Origin: Lachnoclostridium sp.
Lineage (GTDB): Bacteria; Bacillota; Clostridia; Lachnospirales; Lachnospiraceae
Length of the DNA stretch: 5,931 nucleotides
Direction: 5' to 3'
NCBI GenBank assembly: GCA_003445895.1
Contig: DMCD01000182.1
Coordinates: 1-5,931 of the forward strand
Both the position numbers and the translations under genes were made by a program. A model generated the notes under the pieces. The model saw nothing but the letters and a program-made list of their open reading frames with translations, did no database searches and was not told where the DNA came from. Shown piece after piece: positions 1 to 5,931 of the stretch. The first letter of the stretch is position 1. Each line of letters starts with the position of its first letter.

Positions 1-21
1 GGATATTCTGTTTTTCGCCAT
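1..21 (-). CDS. Possible start of the next gene, cut by the window edge
   Basis: About 70 nt after the stop of the short LCP gene, an ATG at 21 opens a frame reading MAKNRIS to the edge. An AGGAG sits 11 nt upstream, which is slightly long spacing. Two other open ATGs compete: one at 32 (MDNKWRKTEYP, with AGGAG directly against it) and one at 58 (MSTPGTGRRW, with a weak site). The dense same-strand arrangement suggests that another cluster gene begins here. The product cannot be named from seven residues, and the choice of start is a guess. Confidence 0.3.
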
Positions 22-93
22 TTGTTATCCATCTCCTGCCTGTACCGGGCGTACTCATCCTGTCTCTGCCATCCGGGCTTTCTTCCGAAAGGC

Positions 94-1449
94 TCAGACC
101 GCCCCGGCCGTCTCGCTTTCATCAAGCTCATCCATGCCGGTCGCTTCCACCAGATGATTGCTGATCTCCTTTACAGTATCGGAAGGCTCGTAGGCCGTAT
201 CGCCGAAGAAGTTTGCGTGCAGGCTCTTTACGTTGCTCTCCAGTGTTCTGGGAATGACGCAGAAGCCCCGCTTGCCCATGCGCCGCTCGCCCCGGGTTTC
301 CGGGAATCCGGCGGTGCCGCCGATATGATAGCGGGATACGTGGGAGGCCATATAGAGCATGTCCTGCACATCCACGCTGGTGGCCAGCTGCGGCAGTACC
401 ACGCCGATCAGCGACTGCAGTGTGGCAAGGTCCGCCTGCTTCACCTTCTCAAAGGCAAGCTGAATCACCTTCCGCTGTCGCTCGGTCCGCATATAATCGG
501 AATCCATCAGACGGAGTCTTCCGTAGGCCACGGCCTGGACACCGTCCAGGTGCTGCATGCCGCCGGCCTTCAGCTGCGTCGAGGGAACTCCCGTCGCATC
601 CACCGTCTCGGCGATGAATGCGTTCATATAATAGAATTCCTCCTGGGAAAGCTCCACGTCGATGCCGCCGAGAATATTGATCCCGTCGGCGACGGCTTTC
701 CAGTTAAAGGTGGCATAGTCCTCGATCTGCAGGTCCAGGTTCCGGTTCAGCGCCTGTACCGCATCATTCGGTCCGCCCAGCATGTAGGCGGAATTGATCT
801 TGTTGTAATCGTCGTCCCGGATGTTCATGTAGGTATCCCGGTACACGGACACCAGATTGATCTCTCCGGTATCGTGATTGATATTCACCAGGATATTGAC
901 GTCGGCATTGTTGCCCTTGCCCAGGGTATTGTCCCGGCTGTCCACGCCGAACACCGCCACGGTCCAGAATCCCTTTAAGAGCTCCTCGGTCTCCGCCGAC
1001 AGGTTCTCATTCCGGATATCGTCCCGGTTCCAGGGAAGCCGCTGGATCAGATCCAGCTTTCCCTTGGCGTAGAATCCTATGCCCGCAATCAGCACAAAAA
1101 GTACCAGCAGAACCGGCACCAGGAATCCCTTTTTCTTTTTTCTTCTGCGCCGTACCGGCGTCCTTCTCCTTCCGGAAGTTCTCCCCGCATCGGCTTTTCT
1201 GCTGCCCGGTTCACTTCTCCAGGCAACCTCCCTCTTGGGCTTTTCCATCCAGACCGGCAGCTCCACATCCGCGGGAGTTTCCTCCGCGGCAGCTTTCTTT
1301 GCCGGTGCATTCTCCGGCGGCGCTTTCCGGACCTGCTTTGCCCGGCTCCTGGGCCGCCTTTCTCCGCTGTCCCCGAACTCATCGGTGATGAGATTCAGTT
1401 CCTCTTCCTGTTCCTCCGGAGAAAGCCCGTCTATCTTAATCTCTTTCAT
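94..1449 (-). CDS. LCP (LytR-CpsA-Psr) family glycopolymer transferase, short-tailed paralogue
   Basis: This second LCP protein (451 residues) should also attach lipid-linked glycan to peptidoglycan at the outer membrane face. Its cytoplasmic tail is unusually long (about 1-107): the first 30 residues are acidic, then it becomes Pro/Ala/Lys/Arg-rich and ends in a basic cluster (RRRRKKKK, 100-107). One membrane segment follows at about 108-128. The LCP domain covers about 160-435, with FGVDSR (167-172), SVYRDTYM (201-208), YNKINSAY (215-222), LDGVQAVAYGRLR (301-313) and DSDYMRTERQR (316-326). All charged residues expected in the active site appear to be present. By hand count it shares about two thirds of residues with the longer LCP protein over an 82-residue core stretch, so the two are paralogues. 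Unlike that protein it stops about 60 residues after its last shared block and has no repeat tail. The start is supported by GAAGGT 5 nt upstream. It lies 21 nt downstream of the priming transferase gene. Confidence 0.94.
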   Translation of the reverse strand: MKEIKIDGLSPEEQEEELNLITDEFGDSGERRPRSRAKQVRKAPPENAPAKKAAAEETPADVELPVWMEKPKREVAWRSEPGSRKADAGRTSGRRRTPVRRRRKKKKGFLVPVLLVLFVLIAGIGFYAKGKLDLIQRLPWNRDDIRNENLSAETEELLKGFWTVAVFGVDSRDNTLGKGNNADVNILVNINHDTGEINLVSVYRDTYMNIRDDDYNKINSAYMLGGPNDAVQALNRNLDLQIEDYATFNWKAVADGINILGGIDVELSQEEFYYMNAFIAETVDATGVPSTQLKAGGMQHLDGVQAVAYGRLRLMDSDYMRTERQRKVIQLAFEKVKQADLATLQSLIGVVLPQLATSVDVQDMLYMASHVSRYHIGGTAGFPETRGERRMGKRGFCVIPRTLESNVKSLHANFFGDTAYEPSDTVKEISNHLVEATGMDELDESETAGAV

Positions 1450-1454
1450 ACACT

Positions 1455-1460
1455 ACCTTC
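1455..1460 (-). promoter_or_regulatory. Ribosome binding site of the short LCP gene
   Basis: The minus strand reads GAAGGT 5 nt before the ATG at 1449, inside the 21-nt gap after the priming transferase stop. It supports this start and implies co-transcription with the upstream gene. Confidence 0.7.
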
Positions 1461-1470
1461 AAACCCGGGA

Positions 1471-2892
1471 TTAATAAGCATTCTTATTGATAAATCCCTT
1501 GAAAAATGTCAGGAACAGGATCTTGAAATCGAATCCCAGCGTCCAGTTCTCAATATAATACAGGTCATGCTCGATTCGCTTGCGAATCGACGTATCACCG
1601 CGGTATCCGTTGACCTGGGCCCATCCGGTCATGCCCGGACGCACCTGGTGCTTAATCATGTAGCGCGGAATCTCTTCGCGGAATTTCTCCACGAAGAAGG
1701 GGCGTTCCGGCCTCGGTCCCACCAGGCTCATATCGCCCTTCAGGACATTGAAAAACTGGGGCATCTCATCAATGCTGGTTTTCCGGATGAAGGCGCCCAC
1801 CTTCGTCACCCGGGAATCCCCGGGCGTTGTCCACTGATGTTTTTCCTTCTCCGCCGGCTGCAGCGTCATGGAGCGAAACTTGTACATCTTGAAGGGCTTG
1901 TTGTGCAGTCCCACCCGCTCCTGGCAGAAGATCACCGGTCCTTTAGATGTGAGTTTCACCGCCAGGGCTGCCAGAATCATCACCGGCGAGAACAGAACAA
2001 TCGCCACCAGGGCGCCGAAGATATCGACGGCCCGCTTGATGGTCCGGTTCAGAAGATTGGTCAGCGGCACATGTCTTATATTGATGACCGGAAGTCCTTC
2101 CAGATCCTCCATATAGGGCTGGGTCGGAATAAACCGGAAGTAATCGGGGATAAACTTGGTATGCACGCCGGACTTCTCGCAGGCCGCCACAATCTCTTCC
2201 AGATGGGCGTACTCCCCGATTCCCAGGGTGATGGCGATCTCATCCAGCGTATTCAGCTCCAGAATCCGGTTCAGGTCGCTGATCTTGCCGATCACCCGGA
2301 CGCCGCGGTATTCTCTGCCCCATTCCGACTTATCATCCAGGATGCCGCGCACCTTGTATCCCCACTCGGGATTGGCCCGCACCCGGTCGATAAAGCTCTC
2401 TGCCGCCCGGCTGTATCCCACGAGCAGCATATGCTTCTGGTTATATCCCTTCGACCGCATGGACCGGAGACTTAAGCGGATCGCCGCTCTGGCCGCCATA
2501 TCCCCAATGGTGTTGAAGGCGTAGAACAGCAGCACCATCGGACGCGAGAAGTGATAAAAATACGGGTTCTTTCCGCCCAGGAACAGAACCAGTGCCATGC
2601 CCAGCACGCCGATGGTGTTGGCCTTGAACACATTTGCCAGCTCTGTCCTTGCCAGCTGAACCCGTTTCGGTACATAGAGATGGAAAAATCCGTACAGCAG
2701 CAGGTATACCGGAACAACAACGACAGCCGCAATCAGATAGACTGCGGCCATCGCTTCTCTGTTCTGCTGTGTGACATAGGATCCGGAGTTCCCAATCATG
2801 AGATACCATGCCAGTCCGTAGGACAGCACGATAATCAGCGCATCCAGAAGCACATGGATGCGGTTGAGCCTCTCCTGATTATCTTTAATCAT
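1471..2892 (-). CDS. Polyprenyl-phosphate hexose-1-phosphate transferase (priming glycosyltransferase, WcaJ/undecaprenyl-phosphate glucose phosphotransferase type)
   Basis: This enzyme starts glycan synthesis by moving a hexose-1-phosphate from a UDP-sugar to undecaprenyl phosphate at the inner membrane face. At 473 residues it has the usual length of two-domain WcaJ-type enzymes. Four membrane segments lie at about 11-33, 48-70, 91-107 and 112-130. A Rossmann-like CoA_binding_3-type region follows at about 155-255 ([19 protein letters not shown]). The C-terminal bacterial sugar transferase domain starts at KRAVD (286-290) with a hydrophobic hairpin segment (about 291-313). It continues through [11 protein letters not shown] (318-328), FKMYKFRSM (334-342), [24 protein letters not shown] (373-396, containing the catalytic Asp-Glu pair) and [15 protein letters not shown] (418-432). 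All hallmark residues are present, so it should be active. Glucose is the commonest sugar in this family, but galactose cannot be excluded. It begins 67 nt after one LCP gene and ends 21 nt before the other. Confidence 0.95.
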   Translation of the reverse strand: MIKDNQERLNRIHVLLDALIIVLSYGLAWYLMIGNSGSYVTQQNREAMAAVYLIAAVVVVPVYLLLYGFFHLYVPKRVQLARTELANVFKANTIGVLGMALVLFLGGKNPYFYHFSRPMVLLFYAFNTIGDMAARAAIRLSLRSMRSKGYNQKHMLLVGYSRAAESFIDRVRANPEWGYKVRGILDDKSEWGREYRGVRVIGKISDLNRILELNTLDEIAITLGIGEYAHLEEIVAACEKSGVHTKFIPDYFRFIPTQPYMEDLEGLPVINIRHVPLTNLLNRTIKRAVDIFGALVAIVLFSPVMILAALAVKLTSKGPVIFCQERVGLHNKPFKMYKFRSMTLQPAEKEKHQWTTPGDSRVTKVGAFIRKTSIDEMPQFFNVLKGDMSLVGPRPERPFFVEKFREEIPRYMIKHQVRPGMTGWAQVNGYRGDTSIRKRIEHDLYYIENWTLGFDFKILFLTFFKGFINKNAY

Positions 2893-2899
2893 ATCACTA

Positions 2900-2906
2900 T
2901 CACCTT
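2900..2906 (-). promoter_or_regulatory. Ribosome binding site of the priming transferase gene
   Basis: The minus strand reads AAGGTGA 7 nt before the ATG at 2892. AGGTGA matches the 3' end of 16S rRNA well, and this fixes the start. The site lies just downstream of the intergenic hairpin. Confidence 0.75.
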
Positions 2907-2916
2907 ACTGCTGTAG

Positions 2917-2944
2917 ATTCCCCGCAGGAACCCCCGCGGGGAAT
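2917..2944 (-). other. Perfect 9-bp inverted repeat (hairpin) in the gap before the priming transferase gene
   Basis: Arms ATTCCCCGC (2917-2925) and GCGGGGAAT (2936-2944) are perfectly complementary around a 10-nt loop. Two further G-C pairs can form inside the loop after one mismatch, leaving a 4-nt apex. In the transcript the hairpin would sit 15 nt after the stop codon of the long LCP gene and about 10 nt before the Shine-Dalgarno site of the next gene. No U-tract follows, so it is not a classic intrinsic terminator. It could be an RNA-stability or processing element, an attenuator, or a protein-binding site. Confidence 0.7.
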
Positions 2945-2959
2945 GAATTCTTATTCTGC

Positions 2960-5005
2960 TTATTCTGCCCCTGGTCCGGAGGCGTCGCCGTCAACGGAGT
3001 CTCCGCCCGGAACCACGACAACACCGTGGCCATCCGAGCTGCCGGAAGAGGAACTTCCGCCCGGTCCCGCACTGCTGTCAGCTTCCGTTGTCCTGGCAGC
3101 GGTGGGTCCGGTCTGTTCCGAACTCTTTGTCTCCGATTTGCTCTTTGTCTCCTCCGTGGAGCCCGGCTTAGCGGTCCTCGTCTCCGATGGCTTTGCGCCG
3201 GGGCCTACCGCTTCCTCGTCGTCCTCATCTTCATCCTCGTCACGGGATCTGGTTTCGGATCCGGGTTTGGTCATCTTTGTTTCCGACGGTCTTCCGCCCG
3301 GTCCGTACTGCTCATCATCCGGCCGGTTGGACTTTCCGCCCGGTCCGAACTCCTCGTCCTCCTCACGGGTCGGTCCGTCCTCTTCCTCGTAATCCTCCGG
3401 CGGGTCGATCACATTGCCGTCCTCGTCGGTCTCAAGAATCGGATCCCCGTTTTCATCGGTCTCGACGGGTTTCCTCTTTTTGTTCTTCTCCGGGATAATC
3501 TCCCGTCCATCCTCATCTGTCGGGTAAATGTTATTGCCGTCCTCATCCGTCGGATAGATGGTATTGCCGTCTTCATCGGTCTCATAGATGATGTTGCCGT
3601 CCTCGTCATACTCATAGACGATATTGCCGTCCTCATCCGTCTCGTAAACCGACTTGTTCTTTGCTTCCTCCGTGGATACCGGCTGCAGCGCTTCGCGCCT
3701 TGCTCTGGACTGTCCCACCAGACGACGGAAGGTCACAACGCCGATACCCTGGTCGGTCGGCACATGCCCGATGAGCTTGCCGTTCTTGGTGTAGCCGCTG
3801 GTATTGGCGATATGGTCGCTGATCTCCTGCACACGGGAGGGAATCTGGAAATCCTGCTCATCAAACAGGAACTTATGCAGCTCCACCACATTGTAGGCCA
3901 GGGTCTGCGGGATAACGCAGTCGCCGATGGAACCCATGTCCTTCTCTCCGCGGGCCATGGGGAAGCCCATGGTATCCGAGATATCAAACTTGGTGATTAC
4001 CTTGGCCAGCGGATACAGATCATCCGGCTGCAGGTTTGTGGCCAGCTGCGGCATGATGGCGTGCATGCATCCGTAGAGGGTCTTGAAATCCGCCTGCTTT
4101 GCTTTTTCCAGGGCCTTTTCCACCACGATTCTCTGGCGCTCCGTGCGGGCGTAGTCCGTATCGCTGTAACGGATTCTCGCATAGGCAACCGCCTGGATGC
4201 CGTCCAGATGGACGTGGCCGCCGTGCTCCAGCTGCGTGCTGGGAACGCCGGTCTCCTTGACGGTCTCTGAAATGTAGGCGTTGATCCAGGAGAACTCCGC
4301 ATCACTTAAGTCCACATCCACGCCGCCCAGGATATTGATGGCCTCGGCTACGGCCTTCCAGTTGAAGGTCGCATACTGGGTAATATTCAGGGCCAGGTTC
4401 TTGTTGAGCGCCTTGACGGCCTGCTCCGGTCCGCCGTAGGCGTAAGCCGCGTTGATCTTATTGTAGGAATTCTTGTCGGAAATATTCAGGTAGGTGTCGC
4501 GGAAGACGGAGACAATCTTCACCTCTCCGGTTTCCAGGTTGGCCCGGACGATCATGTTCACGTCCGCGTTTGTTCCCTTACCTACATTCAGCTGGCCGCT
4601 CTTACCCTCCGCGCGGGAGTCGACGCCGAAGCAGGCTACCGTAAAGTAGCCCTTCATCTCCTCAATCTGCTCCTCGGTCAGGTCCAGGTTCTGAACCTCC
4701 TCCTCGTGGAACTCGATCTTCTGCATCGTGCCGAAGGTCTTCTGGTACATAAACCAGATGCCGGCGCCGATCAGAAGTGCCACCACCAGGAGGACTTCCA
4801 GCACAATCAGCCAGATTCTCCTCTTCTTCGCCTTTCTGCGGCTCCGCTGGGACGCACTGTGCCTGGTTCTGGACGATGATGTACGTCTTGTGCCTGTGCG
4901 TCCGTTTCCGGAAGAGAAGTCGTCTGCCTCATCCTTCCATGCTCTCTGTCTGTGTTCTCTTCTGGCGCGCATGCGCTCCAGCTCGTCATCTTCCTCGTAT
5001 CTCAT
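2960..5005 (-). CDS. LCP (LytR-CpsA-Psr) family glycopolymer transferase with long repetitive acidic C-terminal tail
   Basis: LCP proteins transfer undecaprenyl-pyrophosphate-linked glycopolymers (teichoic acid, capsule, wall glycan) to peptidoglycan outside the cell. From ATG at 5005 the product is 681 residues. It has an Arg/Ser/Asp/Glu-rich cytoplasmic tail (1-64), one membrane segment (about 65-87, preceded by RRKAKKRR), then an extracellular LCP domain (about 122-400). Visible LCP motifs are FGVDSR (126-131), VFRDTY (167-172) and YARIRYSDTDYARTERQR (275-292), whose Arg and Asp residues are those that bind the pyrophosphate and metal in known structures. After about residue 405 comes a tail absent from ordinary LCP proteins. 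It has five tandem 10-residue DEDGN units (453-502), two more (513-532), GPGG/PSET repeats, an Asp/Glu run and a Ser/Gly-rich end. There is no LPXTG anchor. An in-frame GTG at 5023 would add six residues, but AAAGGG lies 6 nt before the ATG while the GTG has no spaced site. The substrate polymer is unknown. Confidence 0.93.
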   Translation of the reverse strand: MRYEEDDELERMRARREHRQRAWKDEADDFSSGNGRTGTRRTSSSRTRHSASQRSRRKAKKRRIWLIVLEVLLVVALLIGAGIWFMYQKTFGTMQKIEFHEEEVQNLDLTEEQIEEMKGYFTVACFGVDSRAEGKSGQLNVGKGTNADVNMIVRANLETGEVKIVSVFRDTYLNISDKNSYNKINAAYAYGGPEQAVKALNKNLALNITQYATFNWKAVAEAINILGGVDVDLSDAEFSWINAYISETVKETGVPSTQLEHGGHVHLDGIQAVAYARIRYSDTDYARTERQRIVVEKALEKAKQADFKTLYGCMHAIMPQLATNLQPDDLYPLAKVITKFDISDTMGFPMARGEKDMGSIGDCVIPQTLAYNVVELHKFLFDEQDFQIPSRVQEISDHIANTSGYTKNGKLIGHVPTDQGIGVVTFRRLVGQSRARREALQPVSTEEAKNKSVYETDEDGNIVYEYDEDGNIIYETDEDGNTIYPTDEDGNNIYPTDEDGREIIPEKNKKRKPVETDENGDPILETDEDGNVIDPPEDYEEEDGPTREEDEEFGPGGKSNRPDDEQYGPGGRPSETKMTKPGSETRSRDEDEDEDDEEAVGPGAKPSETRTAKPGSTEETKSKSETKSSEQTGPTAARTTEADSSAGPGGSSSSGSSDGHGVVVVPGGDSVDGDASGPGAE
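3158..3304 (-). repeat. GPGG/PSET imperfect repeats and Asp/Glu run in the LCP tail
   Basis: Two 16-residue copies of a GPG-x-x-PSET-x-x-x-KPGS motif are encoded at 3257-3304 and 3158-3205, with 11 of 16 residues identical by hand count and 33 codons between their starts. Between them, 3212-3241 encodes ten consecutive Asp/Glu residues from a GAN-rich triplet run. An additional FGPGGK copy lies just before the first unit, and GPGG and GPGAE recur nearer the C-terminus. The region is low-complexity and probably disordered, and is prone to replication slippage in multiples of three. Confidence 0.75.
3410..3649 (-). repeat. Tandem 30-bp repeats coding for DEDGN decapeptides
   Basis: Five contiguous 30-bp units (3500-3649) each encode a decapeptide of the form [VI]Y-x-[TY]-DEDG-[NR]-x. 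After a 30-bp interruption coding for a basic stretch (PEKNKKRK), two more units follow (3410-3469, with DENGD and DEDGN cores). The bases are also similar between units: the plus strand repeatedly reads attgccgtc followed by ctcatc or ctcgtc. That points to duplication of a DNA unit rather than chance protein bias. The repeats lie in the extracellular tail of the long LCP protein. DxDGN loops resemble calcium-binding loops, and the Y-x-YD-x-x-GN rhythm loosely resembles YD/RHS repeats. Neither assignment is secure. Confidence 0.9.
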
Positions 5006-5011
5006 CCGATA

Positions 5012-5017
5012 CCCTTT
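5012..5017 (-). promoter_or_regulatory. Ribosome binding site deciding the start of the long LCP gene
   Basis: The minus strand reads AAAGGG (within AAGAAAGGG) 6 nt before the ATG at 5005. An alternative in-frame GTG at 5023 is preceded by GGCGG directly against the codon, too close to act as a normal site. The ATG is therefore preferred. Confidence 0.6.
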
Positions 5018-5029
5018 CTTCACCCGCCG

Positions 5030-5931
5030 TTATCTGCGGTCTGTCACATGTCTTGCCAGAAACTCCCTGATATAGACGAAGGTTCCGATAACCAGCTCCG
5101 CCTGAATACTCAGGTAATTCGGCAGGTGCTTCGGAACAAAGGGGACTTTCCTGCACTTAGGAGCTGTCTTTATCCCTTCCGAAATTCCTTCCAGATATTC
5201 TCTGCCATAGCCCATATTGCGGAAAAATCCGTACTTCACCGCACTTCCCGCAATAATGGAGGGAAGATTGACCAGAAGCTGCGGCCACGGCATGTTTTTC
5301 CAGTTCAGATAGATGTTGTTCCGCGCCGCCAGGCGTACCTTGAAGGCGTTGTACTTCGACCCGCTGGTGCCGCTTCCCACATGGAACACCTTCGCCCGCG
5401 GGGCGTACATATTGTGGTAGCCGTGGATCTTCGCCCGGTATCCCACGTCGATATCCTCCAGATAGGCAAAGTGCATCTCATCGAAAAAGCCTATCTCGTC
5501 GAAGACCTCCCGCCGGTAGATGCCGGCGCCGGCACAGGCGGAGAATACCTCCCCGGCCTTCCGGTACTTCCGGATATCCCGGCCCACGCCGCGCTGAAAT
5601 GCCCAGCCCAGGACAGAATACATATCCCCGGCATCATCCATCAGATCCGGATGATACATCTGTATCATCTTCGCGCTGACGGAAAAGATTCTGCCGGACC
5701 GGGAAATCATCCGCTCCAGCTCCTCCACATAGGAGGGGTCTGCCGTCACGTCGTTATTCAGAAGAATCACGTAGGGCGTGTCCGCCTCCCGGATTCCCAG
5801 GTTCACCGCTCCGGAAAACCCGGTATTCTCCGGCAGAAGAATCACCCGGATGCGTGCTTCCTGCTTCTCATACGCCCGGAGCCATTCGGCACTGCCGTCG
5901 GTGGAGCCGTTATCGATGATTAGCGTTGTGA
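5030..5931 (-). CDS. Family 2 glycosyltransferase, rhamnosyltransferase-like; N-terminus outside the window
   Basis: This is a GT-A fold glycosyltransferase that would add a sugar from a nucleotide-sugar donor to a lipid-linked glycan on the cytoplasmic membrane face. The frame is open to the window edge and reads 299 residues to a TAA stop. The first visible residues include IIDNGSTDGS (about 4-13), the nucleotide-binding motif of family 2. NTGFSGAVN follows, then LLNNDV (about 55-60, the DXD-like metal site), and FFDE followed by YLEDIDVGYR (about 148-165), which holds the ED acceptor or base motif. These motifs in this order are typical of the WbbL/rhamnosyltransferase branch, but donor and acceptor cannot be read from sequence. 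The C-terminal 120 residues contain hydrophobic and aromatic patches consistent with membrane association. Roughly 30 N-terminal residues should be missing, judging by where the DNGSTDGS motif usually sits. An internal GTG at 5845 is not the start, because conserved motifs lie upstream of it. The gene ends about 24 nt before the long LCP gene. Confidence 0.93.
   Translation of the reverse strand, partial: TTLIIDNGSTDGSAEWLRAYEKQEARIRVILLPENTGFSGAVNLGIREADTPYVILLNNDVTADPSYVEELERMISRSGRIFSVSAKMIQMYHPDLMDDAGDMYSVLGWAFQRGVGRDIRKYRKAGEVFSACAGAGIYRREVFDEIGFFDEMHFAYLEDIDVGYRAKIHGYHNMYAPRAKVFHVGSGTSGSKYNAFKVRLAARNNIYLNWKNMPWPQLLVNLPSIIAGSAVKYGFFRNMGYGREYLEGISEGIKTAPKCRKVPFVPKHLPNYLSIQAELVIGTFVYIREFLARHVTDRR

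Noticed and set aside
70..93. Weak stem (CTTTC/GAAAG) just after the short LCP stop, as a possible terminator
   Set aside because: There are only about five contiguous pairs and no T-run, and a likely gene start follows, so there is no support for termination.
22..978. Long plus-strand open frame opposite the short LCP gene
   Set aside because: It is antisense to a gene with clear family motifs, has no recognisable domain, and is explained by codon bias in moderately GC-rich DNA.
1571..1590. Perfect 9-bp inverted repeat with a 2-nt centre inside the priming transferase gene
   Set aside because: It encodes the SIRKRIE stretch beside the conserved GYRGDT motif. The palindrome follows from the near-symmetric codons and needs no separate function, and the loop is too small for a good RNA hairpin.
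1567..2475. 302-codon plus-strand open frame opposite the priming transferase gene
   Set aside because: It overlaps the conserved sugar transferase domain on the other strand and shows no plausible protein features.
3410..3649. Repeat array considered as a CRISPR or non-coding satellite
   Set aside because: The units are contiguous without spacers, keep the reading frame exactly, and encode a regular decapeptide within a confirmed gene.
3955..3972. 7-bp inverted repeat CCATGGG/CCCATGG with a 4-nt loop in the long LCP gene
   Set aside because: It lies within conserved LCP coding sequence (the GFPMARGE region) and is short enough to be chance.
3026..4270. 414-codon plus-strand open frame opposite the long LCP gene
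   Set aside because: Its product is a mirror of the repeat-coding strand (Val/Ile/Arg/Leu-rich) with no domain. The minus-strand LCP reading is unambiguous.
4952..5923. 323-codon plus-strand open frame opposite the glycosyltransferase gene
   Set aside because: It is a shadow of the family 2 glycosyltransferase, whose motifs are intact on the minus strand.

Overview
The window is a slice of a surface-polysaccharide (capsule, exopolysaccharide or wall-glycopolymer) gene cluster, with every supported gene on the minus strand. In transcription order, from high to low coordinates, it holds: the body of a family 2 glycosyltransferase (its N-terminus lies beyond the right edge); a long LytR-CpsA-Psr (LCP) protein with a repetitive acidic C-terminal tail; a polyprenyl-phosphate hexose-1-phosphate transferase that starts glycan assembly; a second, shorter LCP protein; and possibly the first codons of another gene at the left edge. 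The gaps are about 24, 67 and 21 nt, and no convincing promoter or T-tract terminator was seen, so the genes are probably co-transcribed.

The organism is most likely a Gram-positive Firmicute. LCP proteins ligate undecaprenyl-linked glycopolymers to peptidoglycan and are typical of Gram-positive bacteria. The genes have Shine-Dalgarno sites (AAGGT, AAGGTGA, AAAGGG) and moderately high G+C with many NNC/NNG codons. An anaerobic Clostridia/Lachnospiraceae-type genome is my best guess. That is an inference from style, not a taxonomic assignment.

How the genes fit together: the hexose-phosphate transferase loads the first sugar phosphate onto undecaprenyl phosphate on the inner membrane face. 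The family 2 glycosyltransferase and others outside the window would extend it. After export, which is not encoded here, the LCP enzymes would transfer the finished chain to the cell wall. The two LCP proteins are clear paralogues on either side of the priming enzyme, but they have very different tails. The first carries about 240 extra extracellular residues with seven DEDGN-type units, a run of Asp/Glu, GPGG/PSET repeats and a Ser/Gly-rich end. The second stops soon after its catalytic domain.

Non-coding DNA is limited to the short gaps. The 67-nt gap before the priming transferase gene holds a perfect 9-bp inverted repeat that could form an RNA hairpin without a U-tract. No stretch of 300 bases lacks a gene. 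No tRNA, rRNA, CRISPR array, insertion sequence or attachment site was seen. I see no wholly new system. The most distinctive element is the tail of the long LCP protein and its pairing with a tailless paralogue.
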